This document shows positions 43,957 to 52,732 of a stretch of DNA of 64,000 bases, piece after piece. The stretch's first letter is position 1; each line of letters begins with the position of its first letter. Origin of the DNA: Phaeodactylibacter sp. (lineage in GTDB: Bacteria > Bacteroidota > Bacteroidia > Chitinophagales > Saprospiraceae); assembly GCF_022763345.1 (NCBI RefSeq), contig NZ_JALEGS010000040.1, positions 1 to 64,000 on the forward strand. Reading direction: 5' to 3'. A program made the position numbers and the translations under genes. Below the pieces are notes generated by a model. That model did not search any database, was not told the origin of the DNA, and saw only the letters and a program-made list of their open reading frames with translations.

Positions 43957-46641
43957 ATGAGTACGAATAGTATTGCACTGGCCTACTGCGCTGACAATGA
44001 ATCTACCGTTGCAGAAGTTCAGGAGCACTTGTCTGCCTCTCCTTACACTTTTCACCATTATTCCTGCAACCGGTCGACGGATAACAACTTCCTGACTGAT
44101 CAGTTGCTCGGGCAGTCAGACCCCATCTTGCTTTTCATTAGCGACAATTACCTGAAGTCGGCCCAATGCATGAGCCGGGGGCTGAAGCTATTGCAGGAAA
44201 AGCGGCACGATATTCTGCCGATTATCATTGATGGCATCACCGAAGATCCGGCGACAGGGCAGAAAAAAGCGGTGCATACCGATTTTGAGCGGGTAAGCGA
44301 TATTATTCAGTACATCAATTACTGGCAGGACCAATACCTCGACCTGCGCCGGCAGAAGCGGCAGATGAGCGAGCTCGATGAAGACCACTTTAATTCGCAT
44401 CTAAAAGTGATGCGGGAGGTATCCAGCGAAGTGGGTGAATTTCTCCGTTTGCTGCGCAGTATGAACTACCTGATCTTGCCCCAGTTCAAAGCCAATGCCT
44501 ACCAGCAATTTTTCATCTTCACAGAAGACGAAGCCAGTTGGGCCTCCTTCAAAACCACCTTTAGTGCTCCTGTTTCGCATCGGGAAACGCCTGCCCCGGA
44601 ACCGGATGCCCGTGAAGTAGAAATCGAAGCAGCGCCGGAACCAGACCCCGAAATCATCGCCAATATACCAGGCATAGACAAACTCTACCCGGAGCAAAAC
44701 GAAAGCAACGTCAGCCCGGATATGGATGAAGCGGTGGAGGATATGCCTACTGAGGCGCCGGAATTCAATGAACAGGAAGATGAAGATGTGGTAGCCGACA
44801 CTCCTACGCCCGAAACAGAGACTGGCTTCAGCCCTGAGGAAGAGGAGGAGGAACCTGAGGCTGAAGAAGCAAATATGGAAGATGGCTCCGGGTACTGGCA
44901 GCAATCGGGCGATCAGGAACATGAGGAAGTCTTCGAGCCTGCTGCTGAAGAAACCGAGCCGGAAGAAGAGGAAGCTTCAACCGAAATACAGGACCAGGAC
45001 CGAATTGAGCGTGCCCTGAGCCTCCTCAATAACGGACAGGTAGAGGATGGGCTGCAAACCATGGCTGATGCCATCGAGGCACAACCTGATAACGCCGCCC
45101 TTCGCTACCATTATGCGTTGATGCTTGCCCGGTCCCGCAAGGATTACCATTCCGCTCGTGAAGAGCTGCTGCCGGTTATTGAGCTGGACCCGGAAAATAC
45201 AGATGCGCTGTTTTTGCTCGGAGAACTGGAAGAGCTGGATGGCGATTTCAGTTCTGCCCGCAACCATTACCTGATGCTGCTTGATGTGGATGAAGATTAT
45301 CCAAATGCGTACTACCGACTGGGCATGATCACGGCTGCTCATTTTGAAGAAGAACGTGCCGAAGCTGCTAAATACTTCAAAAAAGCGGCGAAGCAGGACA
45401 GAAGCAACTACGATGCGCTCTACCAATATGCACTGCTCCTGAATGAAGTGCTTGGTAAGCCTGAAAAAGCAGTGAAGTATTTCAAAAAAACCTTGAAAAT
45501 CAATGCTTTCCATCCGTTTGCGTACTACGATATGGCACTGGTCTACCATCAGCTTGGCGAATACCGAAAGGCAGCAGATGCTTATCAGAAAGCGATTCAG
45601 ATCAATCCGGAGCTGAAGACTGCGGAAAATGACGAAGCTTTCGCGATTGCCGCTGCTCAGGCGGAGCAACAGGAACAACAAAAGCAACCTTCTACAACTC
45701 CTTCAAGCGTTGTCAACATTGGTGCTATCGAAGCCCTCAAGGACAGTATCGTTCAACTCGAACAGTTACTAAGGGAAAAAGAAGAAACGGTCAATAATTT
45801 ACAGGGGCAGCTTGCCGCCCGCCCGGCTACGCCTCCGCCCCCACCCCGCCCTAAGGTCGATCAGACTGTTTTGATAACCGGCGCGACTTCTGGTATCGGC
45901 ATGGCAACAGCTTCGTTGTTTGCAGAAAAAGGCTATCGCGTGATTATCACCGGGCGGCGCAGGGAGCGTTTGGACCTCTTCCGCTCACAGCTTACGGAGC
46001 AGTTTGAAGCAGAAGTAATGCCCTTGACTTTTGATGTGCGCAGTGAACAGGAGTGCGAAGCCGCACTCAACCAACTGAGCGGGCATTGGGCCGATGTCGA
46101 CATCCTGGTTAATAATGCTGGCAAAGCTAAAGGGCTGGCTCCAGTGCACGAAGGAGAATTCCGCCACTGGGAGGAGATGATTGATACGAACCTCAAAGGG
46201 CTGCTGTATATGACGCGTCTTGTGGCTCCAGGTATGGTCGCGCGCGGCAGCGGTCATATCATTAATATCTGCTCTACAGCGGGCAAGGAGGCCTATCCAA
46301 ATGGCAATGTCTACAACGCTACTAAATTTGGGGTGGATGGCCTGACCAAAGCCATGAGAATGGACCTCCATAAACACGGGGTGCGGGTTGGCATGGTGAG
46401 CCCGGCACATGTGGAAGAAACCGAGTTTGCCCTGGTCCGATTCGATGGCGATGAGCAAAAGGCCCGGATTTATGAGGACTTCAAACCATTGTCCAGCCAC
46501 GATGTCGCAGCGTCCATCTACTTTATGGTTACTCAGCCGGCACATGTCAATATCCTTGATGTGGTCCTGCAGGGTACACAGCAAGCCAGCAGTACCATCA
46601 TCGATCGTTCGGGAAGAGACCGGTACGAAGAGGAGGAATAA
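43957..46641 (+). CDS. TIR-like / TPR / short-chain dehydrogenase fusion protein
   Basis: An 894-residue soluble protein with an unusual architecture. Residues ~1-110 look like a TIR fold (SIALAYC, then DPILLFISDNYLKSAQC), but at the position of the NADase catalytic Glu (C-x-x-E) the sequence is C71-M-S-R74, so it is probably not catalytic. Residues ~190-345 are a very acidic Glu/Pro linker. Residues ~349-555 hold about six TPR repeats (YHYALMLARSRKDYHSAREE, AYYDMALVYHQLGEYRKAAD). A coiled coil follows at ~590-625. Residues ~636-880 are a classical SDR: TGATSGIG, NNAG, Ser773, Tyr786 and Lys790 (YNATK), all intact. The function is unknown; NAD(P)-dependent oxidation coupled to a scaffolding or signalling module is inferred. 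Monocistronic, with a terminator at 46670. Confidence 0.85.
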   Translation: MSTNSIALAYCADNESTVAEVQEHLSASPYTFHHYSCNRSTDNNFLTDQLLGQSDPILLFISDNYLKSAQCMSRGLKLLQEKRHDILPIIIDGITEDPATGQKKAVHTDFERVSDIIQYINYWQDQYLDLRRQKRQMSELDEDHFNSHLKVMREVSSEVGEFLRLLRSMNYLILPQFKANAYQQFFIFTEDEASWASFKTTFSAPVSHRETPAPEPDAREVEIEAAPEPDPEIIANIPGIDKLYPEQNESNVSPDMDEAVEDMPTEAPEFNEQEDEDVVADTPTPETETGFSPEEEEEEPEAEEANMEDGSGYWQQSGDQEHEEVFEPAAEETEPEEEEASTEIQDQDRIERALSLLNNGQVEDGLQTMADAIEAQPDNAALRYHYALMLARSRKDYHSAREELLPVIELDPENTDALFLLGELEELDGDFSSARNHYLMLLDVDEDYPNAYYRLGMITAAHFEEERAEAAKYFKKAAKQDRSNYDALYQYALLLNEVLGKPEKAVKYFKKTLKINAFHPFAYYDMALVYHQLGEYRKAADAYQKAIQINPELKTAENDEAFAIAAAQAEQQEQQKQPSTTPSSVVNIGAIEALKDSIVQLEQLLREKEETVNNLQGQLAARPATPPPPPRPKVDQTVLITGATSGIGMATASLFAEKGYRVIITGRRRERLDLFRSQLTEQFEAEVMPLTFDVRSEQECEAALNQLSGHWADVDILVNNAGKAKGLAPVHEGEFRHWEEMIDTNLKGLLYMTRLVAPGMVARGSGHIINICSTAGKEAYPNGNVYNATKFGVDGLTKAMRMDLHKHGVRVGMVSPAHVEETEFALVRFDGDEQKARIYEDFKPLSSHDVAASIYFMVTQPAHVNILDVVLQGTQQASSTIIDRSGRDRYEEEE

Positions 46642-46669
46642 CCCAGCGAAGATGATTGGGAAGGAGTTG

Positions 46670-46700
46670 CAGGGCTTCGATGGTCATCATCGAAGCCCTG
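46670..46700. terminator. Bidirectional terminator hairpin
   Basis: CAGGGCTTCGATG (46670-46682) pairs perfectly over 13 bp with CATCGAAGCCCTG (46688-46700), with a 5-base loop. It lies between convergent genes ending at 46641 and 46712, and is followed on the plus strand by the T-rich TCTGTTTC. Confidence 0.75.
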
Positions 46701-46711
46701 TCTGTTTCAGT

Positions 46712-49285
46712 CTATTGCTTCAGGAATTTGACCTGATGGATTTGGTGATGCATTTTTACTTTTGCGACGTACCAGCCCGCAGGCCAGTTTTGAATGTCAA
46801 TTTGATGGACAGCCCTGCCCTGCTGATGCCCTTTTGTCAATTCAACCAACTGCCCGTTAGCATTCAGAATGGCAATTTCATAGGCCCGCCTGGGATAAAT
46901 ATTTGAGAAAGAAAGGTTGACAAAGGCTGTGGCCGGATTCGGATGAGCTTCCACGGCAGATTGAAGTTCCAGTTCATTAACCTGAACCACGGTGGTGTCT
47001 TCCATTTCCTGTTCAACAATTAAGGAATCAAGCGGATAGGAAAGAATTGACCGGGCAAATGTCCCCACCAGCAAACGGTTGTTGATGCTGTCGTACTCCA
47101 GGTCGTATACTGGTACGAAGGGAAGATCGGACCCAAGTCTCTCCCACTGCATACCGGCATTCATAGTGCCATATACCCCTCCGTCAGTACCTGCGAAAAG
47201 GATAGAATCCTGATGACCCGGCAAAATGTATACGTCATTAACGGCTAAAGGGGGCAGGTCTCCGGAAATATCTTCCCAGGTTTGACCGGCGTCTTTGCTC
47301 CGGTGCAAGTGAGGGATAAAATCATTGTCCTTGTAACCGGAATGAGCCGCATAAACGTAGTCTTCGAAATCAGGGGAGGGTTTCACACTTGTCACGTAAC
47401 GTTCCGGAAGCCCGGCGCTGATGTTGGTCCACTGCCCACCGGCGTTGTCAGAACGCCAGACATTGGCATCTACTGTCCCCACATACAATCTCCCTTCAAC
47501 TAACGCCGATTCCTGAATGCTCGTAATCGCATGATAGCGGGGGTGGAGCACCAATCCATCTGTCAAATCTTCGCTGATTGGGGCCCACTGCGGAACAATA
47601 CCAGCCGTACTTTGGTAAACCCTGAAGGTGCCGGTGTACATCACATCCGGATCGTGAGGGCTGATGATGTAAGGCATATCCCAGTCCCGGCGATCGGTCG
47701 GAATAATCCCTTCAGTGGCACTAAACCAGGACTGCCCTTCGTCAGAAGAGCCCACGATGTTCCCTCTTTGAGTCTCTGCGTAAATCACCTGCGGCAAATC
47801 CGGACGGAAAGCCGTCTGAAAGCCATCCCCACCGTAAATGCGGGGCCATTCGAATTCGAGATTGGGCCCGCCGGACGTTCCGTTGTCCTGAGCCCCCCCG
47901 TACACCCAATTGGGGCGGTGAGGGTTCCAGGCTATCCGGTAGTACTGGCTGGTGGGTATGCGTTCCATGTCTTCCCAGATAAAGGCGCTGTAATCCGAAC
48001 GGTACAGCCCGCCATCGGTAGCCAGTAGAATATTTTCCTGACTGTCAAACACCAGGTCGTGCTTATCGGCATGGACCTCGTAGATAAACCAGGGAGGGGA
48101 TGCCATAGCCCAGTTTGCGCCACCATCCGGCGACCGCCACAGGTCCACGCCAAGCAGAAAGATATCGTCTTCAGAAACCGGGCTTACCCGGAGTTTGCCA
48201 AAGTACCAGCCAAAGCCTCCAAGGGCATCTGTAGGCAAGCCATTCATCCCCAGGTTTTCGGTGATCAGGCTCCAGGACTCTCCTTCGTCTTCTGATTTGT
48301 AAATGCCTTGCAACTGGCTATTCGGCCCTACGTACATGGCATAGACATTTTCGGGCGCGGCAGGTGTGACGGCCAGCCCCACCCGTCCGGTAGGTTCCAT
48401 AGGAAGGCCTCCGGAGAGCATCTCCCAGGTCAATCCGCCATCCATAGACCGGAACACTTTAGCGCCTGGCCCGGTGACCAGGCTCTCGGTATTGCTCCGG
48501 ATCCGGTCCCAGCCGCTGGCGTAGAGCACCTCCGGGTTAGCGGGGTGGCGCACCAAATCAATGGCGCCCGCCTGATCACTGATGAACAAGGTTTGCACCC
48601 AACTCGCCCCACCGTCTGTAGATTGATAGATACCACGCTGTGTATTGCGTTCAAAAGGGAGGCCCATGGCTGCCACCGTTAGTATATCGGGTTGGTCAGG
48701 ATGGACCAGGATACGGGGTAGGATGCGTTGTGCCTGAAGCCCGAGTTTTTCCCAGGTTTGCCCGCCGTCCTCGCTTCTGTAAAGGCCGTCCCCTATCCCA
48801 GGGTGCGAACTGATATTCGGATCGCCGGTAGCTACGTATACGCGCTCAGGATCGGTGGGGTCTATTTCGATATCTCCAATAGCCAGGAAAGGTTGGTCGT
48901 CAAAAATGGGAGCCCAGGAAGCTCCGTCATCGGTGGTCTTCCAAACGCCTCCTCTGGAAAAGCCAATATAAATGGTCGCATCATCCTGAGGGTGTACAGC
49001 AATAGTATTGATTCGGGCACCAAGGTTTCCAGGGCCTCTGACCGTCCAGGGCTGATCGAAGCCGGGAAAAGCCCCCGACCGCAATTGCAGCGCTGCCCTG
49101 GCTTTGGAAAGGGCTTTTTCATACCCTTTAAGGTTGAAATGGTCGTCCGGATAGGACCGCTTAAGGAAGAAGTCTTCTGACGGCTGGTGCTTAGCGTCAA
49201 AGGAGGAGAAACTGGAGTCATAATCTTGCCCGCATCCCCACAAAAAGCACAAGGATAGCACGGCAAGAAGAAGTCTGTTTTTCAT
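46712..49285 (-). CDS. Secreted BNR/sortilin-like repeat protein with T9SS type A sorting domain
   Basis: An 857-residue exported protein. A signal sequence ends in a lipobox-like FLWGC. The body is a multi-bladed propeller of sialidase/VPS10-type BNR repeats, recognised by S-x-D-G-G-x-T-W variants: TTDDGASW, SEDGGQTW, STDGGASW, SMDGGLTW, SKDAGQTW. The blades alternate with HPxxPxxL/VY segments. The last ~85 residues form a T9SS type A domain (EAHPNPATAFVNLSF ... NWPAGWYVAKVKM ... VKFLKQ). Proteins of this form in Bacteroidota are abundant and often glycan- or protein-binding; there is no evidence for sialidase activity. It converges on the TIR-TPR-SDR gene, sharing its terminator. Confidence 0.85.
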   Translation of the reverse strand: MKNRLLLAVLSLCFLWGCGQDYDSSFSSFDAKHQPSEDFFLKRSYPDDHFNLKGYEKALSKARAALQLRSGAFPGFDQPWTVRGPGNLGARINTIAVHPQDDATIYIGFSRGGVWKTTDDGASWAPIFDDQPFLAIGDIEIDPTDPERVYVATGDPNISSHPGIGDGLYRSEDGGQTWEKLGLQAQRILPRILVHPDQPDILTVAAMGLPFERNTQRGIYQSTDGGASWVQTLFISDQAGAIDLVRHPANPEVLYASGWDRIRSNTESLVTGPGAKVFRSMDGGLTWEMLSGGLPMEPTGRVGLAVTPAAPENVYAMYVGPNSQLQGIYKSEDEGESWSLITENLGMNGLPTDALGGFGWYFGKLRVSPVSEDDIFLLGVDLWRSPDGGANWAMASPPWFIYEVHADKHDLVFDSQENILLATDGGLYRSDYSAFIWEDMERIPTSQYYRIAWNPHRPNWVYGGAQDNGTSGGPNLEFEWPRIYGGDGFQTAFRPDLPQVIYAETQRGNIVGSSDEGQSWFSATEGIIPTDRRDWDMPYIISPHDPDVMYTGTFRVYQSTAGIVPQWAPISEDLTDGLVLHPRYHAITSIQESALVEGRLYVGTVDANVWRSDNAGGQWTNISAGLPERYVTSVKPSPDFEDYVYAAHSGYKDNDFIPHLHRSKDAGQTWEDISGDLPPLAVNDVYILPGHQDSILFAGTDGGVYGTMNAGMQWERLGSDLPFVPVYDLEYDSINNRLLVGTFARSILSYPLDSLIVEQEMEDTTVVQVNELELQSAVEAHPNPATAFVNLSFSNIYPRRAYEIAILNANGQLVELTKGHQQGRAVHQIDIQNWPAGWYVAKVKMHHQIHQVKFLKQ

Positions 49286-49387
49286 ACAGCAGATTGTTGT
49301 TACAAGAAAGGTACAGCATCTGCCGGTTAAAGTTAGTTGCCCTAAACTGAAAAAGCGGTATTTGGCATCATTCAGACAGAATACAGC

Positions 49388-49924
49388 TTATTGTGGCCGT
49401 GGCATATCGTCAAAAAAAGAGCGGATTTCCGTGGATTGCTCCGGCTTCATGCGGCCACTTAGGATTAGGCGGACTTCCCGGCGGCGGGGCGCACTGTCAT
49501 ACCGTTGTTGTTCAATCTCTGTAAGGGCCAGCACAGGCGGGACCGGTATGGGCTTGTGGTCATCATCAAGACCGACGAAGGTATAGTAGGCATGATTGCA
49601 GCGACGGGCATCTCCGCCCTTGATATTGTTGGCAAATACCTCTACATAGACTTCCACGGAGGAACGAAACGCCCGTGTGACGGAAGCCTCCAGGGTAACT
49701 ACATCCCCAACTTTGATGGGCTTTTGAAAAGACACATGGTCTACGGAGGCTGTCACGACATGGGCTTCGCAATGCTTGCCCGCACAAATGCCGGATACAA
49801 TATCCATCCAGCGCAGCAGGTTGCCGCCCATCAGGTTGCCCATAGGGTTCGTGTCGTTGGGCATAACCATTTCCGTCATTACAGTACGGGACTCGCTTAC
49901 CCGCTTGGCTTTGCGTTCGCTCAT
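49388..49924 (-). CDS. Acyl-CoA thioesterase (hotdog fold, YciA/BFIT type)
   Basis: A 178-residue hotdog-fold thioesterase. The catalytic segment NPMGNLMGGNLLRWMDIVSG is typical of cytosolic acyl-CoA hydrolases; VVTASVDHVSFQKPIKVGDV and the C-terminal CNHAYYTFVGLDDDHKP complete the fold. It hydrolyses acyl-CoA to free acid and CoA, probably with broad chain-length range. It lies 4 bp after an uncharacterised gene that in turn follows lipB, suggesting a three-gene operon linked to acyl metabolism. Confidence 0.9.
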   Translation of the reverse strand: MSERKAKRVSESRTVMTEMVMPNDTNPMGNLMGGNLLRWMDIVSGICAGKHCEAHVVTASVDHVSFQKPIKVGDVVTLEASVTRAFRSSVEVYVEVFANNIKGGDARRCNHAYYTFVGLDDDHKPIPVPPVLALTEIEQQRYDSAPRRREVRLILSGRMKPEQSTEIRSFFDDMPRPQ

Positions 49925-49928
49925 GCTA

Positions 49929-50369
49929 TTATCGGATCATTACCCCTTTGAGGTTGATGAAGGGGATCGTGGTGAAGTTGTTCTCCTGAATACTGCCTTT
50001 GACAAAGACGTACTTCTTGTCGTACATATGCCCCTGATGGGTGAAGCTGATCCAGTATTCGTTAGTCAGGTCGAAGAGCTTTACCTGAATAGGCTCAATC
50101 TTTACGATCTGTAGTGGGCCAATTTCCTCAAAGAAATGGCGTAGGACTGTGGTCTTCATCTTCTCGCCATCAAGTTCGCCGTAGCCCCGGCTGTTGATCA
50201 GCACATTGGAGATCGGCTCCTCCTTCAGGTTAATGAGGTAACTGTCCCAGAGTTCTTCTTCGGTTGTTTGTGCCTCGCGTGGCGCGACAGCGATGGCTAC
50301 ATCTTCCACTTTCAGCTTAGGAATGTCTTTCATCATAGTTGGGTCGGTCATGCCGTTATAGGATTTCAT
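49929..50369 (-). CDS. Conserved hypothetical protein in lipB operon
   Basis: A 146-residue soluble protein not assigned to a family. ATG 50369 (MKSYNGMTD) is chosen; the frame extends to a TTG at 50381, and an internal ATG at 50351 is also possible. It contains an acidic helical N-terminal half (REAQTTEEELWDSYLINLKE) and a beta-rich C-terminal half (VKLFDLTNEYWISFTHQG, MYDKKYVFVKGSI). There is no signal peptide or TM. It is placed 18 bp after lipB and 4 bp before the thioesterase, so is almost certainly co-expressed with both. This neighbourhood is the only clue to function. Confidence 0.65.
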   Translation of the reverse strand: MKSYNGMTDPTMMKDIPKLKVEDVAIAVAPREAQTTEEELWDSYLINLKEEPISNVLINSRGYGELDGEKMKTTVLRHFFEEIGPLQIVKIEPIQVKLFDLTNEYWISFTHQGHMYDKKYVFVKGSIQENNFTTIPFINLKGVMIR

Positions 50370-50387
50370 AGGATTCAGCAACTGGGG

Positions 50388-51134
50388 TTATTTCCCTGCG
50401 GGCTGCTTGGATACGTTGGCATCCGCGTATTCGTATTCAAATAACTGTGCAAAGGTGGTTTTTAATTTTGTCTTGACTTCTTCAATATCTACGGTGTACC
50501 CCAACTCTGCTTCCATGGAAGTGACCGCTTTGTCATCATCGGCTATGCCGCAGGGTATGATGTGCTCAAAGTGGCTAAGGTTGGTATTGACATTGAATGC
50601 AAAGCCATGCATCGTCACCCACCGCTTGAGGTGGACACCAATTGCACAAATCTTCCGCTTAGGCTTTTGGGAGGTGGCCTCAAGCCAGACACCGGTATAC
50701 CCTTCCTCCCGCGTACCGAAAATACCGTAGGCGGCGAGGGTAAGGATCACGGCTTCTTCAAGGTAGCGGACGTATTTGTGTATATCGGTGAAGAATTCGT
50801 CCAGGTCAAAAATCGGATATCCCACGATTTGACCAGGCCCGTGGTAGGTAATATCCCCACCCCGGTTGATCTTAAAAAACTCAAAGCCCTGCGCTTCCAG
50901 GTCAGCCTCCGAAAGTAAAAGATGATCCAGAGAACCGCTCTTGCCAAGGGTGTAAACCGGGGAGTGCTCGCAGAACAGCAGATAGTGTGACTGTGGGATC
51001 TCCGCCTTACCAGCTTTGCGCTGAGACCGGTTGTGGAGTTTGCGCCCGACAACTTCCTGCAAGCGCGCTTCCTGTAGGTCCCACGCTTCCTGATAGCGGA
51101 TGCGTCCCAAGTCTTGAAATACAACTTTCTGCAT
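50388..51134 (-). CDS. lipB: Lipoyl(octanoyl) transferase
   Basis: A 248-residue enzyme that moves octanoate from acyl carrier protein to lipoyl domains, such as those of pyruvate dehydrogenase. ATG 51134 (MQKVVFQDLG) is chosen because a good promoter lies at 51153-51182, so the extension to 51182 would not be transcribed. Motifs are RGGDITYHGPGQIVGYP, the catalytic Lys region KICAIGVHLKRWVTMHGFAFN, and the catalytic Cys in IIPCGI. Length is slightly above usual because of an insert near residue 30 (RKLHNRSQRKAGKAEIPQ). It heads a three-gene operon. Confidence 0.94.
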   Translation of the reverse strand: MQKVVFQDLGRIRYQEAWDLQEARLQEVVGRKLHNRSQRKAGKAEIPQSHYLLFCEHSPVYTLGKSGSLDHLLLSEADLEAQGFEFFKINRGGDITYHGPGQIVGYPIFDLDEFFTDIHKYVRYLEEAVILTLAAYGIFGTREEGYTGVWLEATSQKPKRKICAIGVHLKRWVTMHGFAFNVNTNLSHFEHIIPCGIADDDKAVTSMEAELGYTVDIEEVKTKLKTTFAQLFEYEYADANVSKQPAGK

Positions 51135-51152
51135 GCTTTTCAAAATGTGCCG

Positions 51153-51182
51153 CAAAGGTAACGGGATTAGGGTATAAATCAA
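51153..51182 (-). promoter_or_regulatory. Putative promoter of the lipB operon
   Basis: On the minus strand, TTG (51182-51180), a 19-bp spacer, then TACCTTTG (51160-51153). The transcription start would be near 51147, giving a leader of about 13 nt, which decides the lipB start at 51134. Confidence 0.6.
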
Positions 51183-51234
51183 GTTTTTTAGGGCATTATT
51201 CTGATATTTAATCCTTTACATCTCTGCAGGTGGG

Positions 51235-51242
51235 TATCTTTG
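51235..51242 (+). promoter_or_regulatory. Putative -7 box of the serine hydrolase gene
   Basis: TATCTTTG matches TAnnTTTG and lies 92 bp before the ATG at 51335. No clear -33 element was found. Confidence 0.45.
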
Positions 51243-51334
51243 AACCTAAATTGCCCATGGGTACGTCAGGGAAACGATTGCTATTTTCATCTTAAGCTTA
51301 GTCTCTGACACCTGTAAAATGTAAAAGGACACTT

Positions 51335-52678
51335 ATGCCACATTTGAAAATCACCGCAATCTTTCTTTTCCTATCCCTTTCTATTGCCTATGGTCAGGAT
51401 AACGATCTCCATCAGCAGCTCCATCAAATGGCCAAGGGGTATCAGTCTGTATTTGGCTTTTCCGGCAATATTAAAGTGGTACAGGGCGGCAAGGAGATCT
51501 TTGAACAAAGCTATGGCCTGGCCAATCGAAGCTTCGGTATTGAAAATACGCCCCAAACCCGGTTTTCCATCAACTCTATTTCCAAAACCTTCACAGCGAC
51601 TGCGATACTAATGCTGGCCAGGGACCAGAAAATTGACCTGCAGGTGCCCATCAAGGCCTACCTGCCTGAGCTCAATGCCCCGTGGAAAGATACCGTCACT
51701 GTGCACCACCTGTTGTCTCACACCTCAGGTTTGCCCAGGGAGTCAGGTATTCAGGCCTGCGATGAGCTCTCCTTTATGGAACAACTTAAACTGGTGGAAA
51801 CCAAGTCGCTGCTTTTTTCTCCGGGCAAGCGTTTTGAATATTCGAACTGCGGGCTAATCCTGCTTGGTGCCATTCTGGAAAAAGTAAGCAACCGGCCCTA
51901 TGGGGATTTCATACAGCAGGAAATCATTGAGCCGCTCGGCCTAACCAACACCGGCTGCTATCAGGGAAGGAATGTTGTGGCACGTCAGGCAGTCCCTTAC
52001 CGCTTCTCTGCCAACGGGCTTGAGACTGCCCAGAGGAGCAAACACTTCGGGGATAATGCCGGGGGCGGGCTCTACTCTACTGCCGGAGACCTTTACAAGT
52101 ATGTGCTTGGGCTCGAGGCCCAAAAGCTGTTGCCGGAAACTTATACTGCGCTGTTGTTTCAGCCACATGTGCAAAGCGGTGAAACAGACTTTGAAGGGTA
52201 TGCCTGGAGTATTAAAAAATTCGGAGGGGAAAAAATCCACTTTGCAGCAGGCAGCGGCTATGGCACTAAGAGTGTCATCATTCGAATGCCGGATTCCGGC
52301 AATTATATCGGTATTACTTCTAATTGGGGCAACACGCCTATTCTTCAATTGCTCAGAGACTTGTATCTTACCCTTATCGGAGCGGAAGCCGCCCCGCCGG
52401 CAGAAAATGTGCTGGCCAACCCCAGAGATTACGCTGCGCGGATGGGCGAATATAAATTTGATCAGGAACAACTGACCAGGCACCTGGGCATGGACCGAGC
52501 GGTCATCCGGTTGCACGCTTTCGAAGGCAAATTGTTCCTGAACGACGAACTGCTGGCCGAAAAAGAAGGTACCCTGATGCTAACTTATACGAACGAGCTT
52601 CGTATACAATTTGAAGGCTCCAAAATGATCATTAACATCAATGGGAATATCATGGAGGGGCAAAAACTGCAAAAATGA
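51335..52678 (+). CDS. Exported serine hydrolase, class C beta-lactamase/DD-peptidase fold
   Basis: A 447-residue protein with a signal peptide (LFLSLSIAYG-Q). The catalytic SxxK is Ser81-Ile-Ser-Lys84 in FSINSISKTFT, and the Tyr motif is Tyr169-Ser-Asn171 in RFEYSNCG. The third motif is less clear, around HFAAGSGYGTKS (H-x-G-like). The family includes AmpC beta-lactamases, DD-peptidases and esterases; most such Bacteroidota proteins are not antibiotic-resistance enzymes. A C-terminal ~90-residue domain follows the fold (MGEYKFDQEQLTRHLG). The substrate is unknown. It stands alone with its own promoter. Confidence 0.88.
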   Translation: MPHLKITAIFLFLSLSIAYGQDNDLHQQLHQMAKGYQSVFGFSGNIKVVQGGKEIFEQSYGLANRSFGIENTPQTRFSINSISKTFTATAILMLARDQKIDLQVPIKAYLPELNAPWKDTVTVHHLLSHTSGLPRESGIQACDELSFMEQLKLVETKSLLFSPGKRFEYSNCGLILLGAILEKVSNRPYGDFIQQEIIEPLGLTNTGCYQGRNVVARQAVPYRFSANGLETAQRSKHFGDNAGGGLYSTAGDLYKYVLGLEAQKLLPETYTALLFQPHVQSGETDFEGYAWSIKKFGGEKIHFAAGSGYGTKSVIIRMPDSGNYIGITSNWGNTPILQLLRDLYLTLIGAEAAPPAENVLANPRDYAARMGEYKFDQEQLTRHLGMDRAVIRLHAFEGKLFLNDELLAEKEGTLMLTYTNELRIQFEGSKMIININGNIMEGQKLQK

Positions 52679-52732
52679 TTTACCCAGCTTTGAATACAGC
52701 AACTGTATCATCTGATAAAAACCACTGATAAT

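Noticed and set aside
43957..46641. Anti-phage TIR NADase system
   Set aside because: The TIR-like domain lacks the catalytic Glu position, and no defence gene is adjacent; the fusion is reported as unexplained instead.
51335..52678. Antibiotic-resistance beta-lactamase
   Set aside because: The class C fold is also shared by peptidases and esterases; the extra C-terminal domain and unclear third motif do not support an AmpC assignment.
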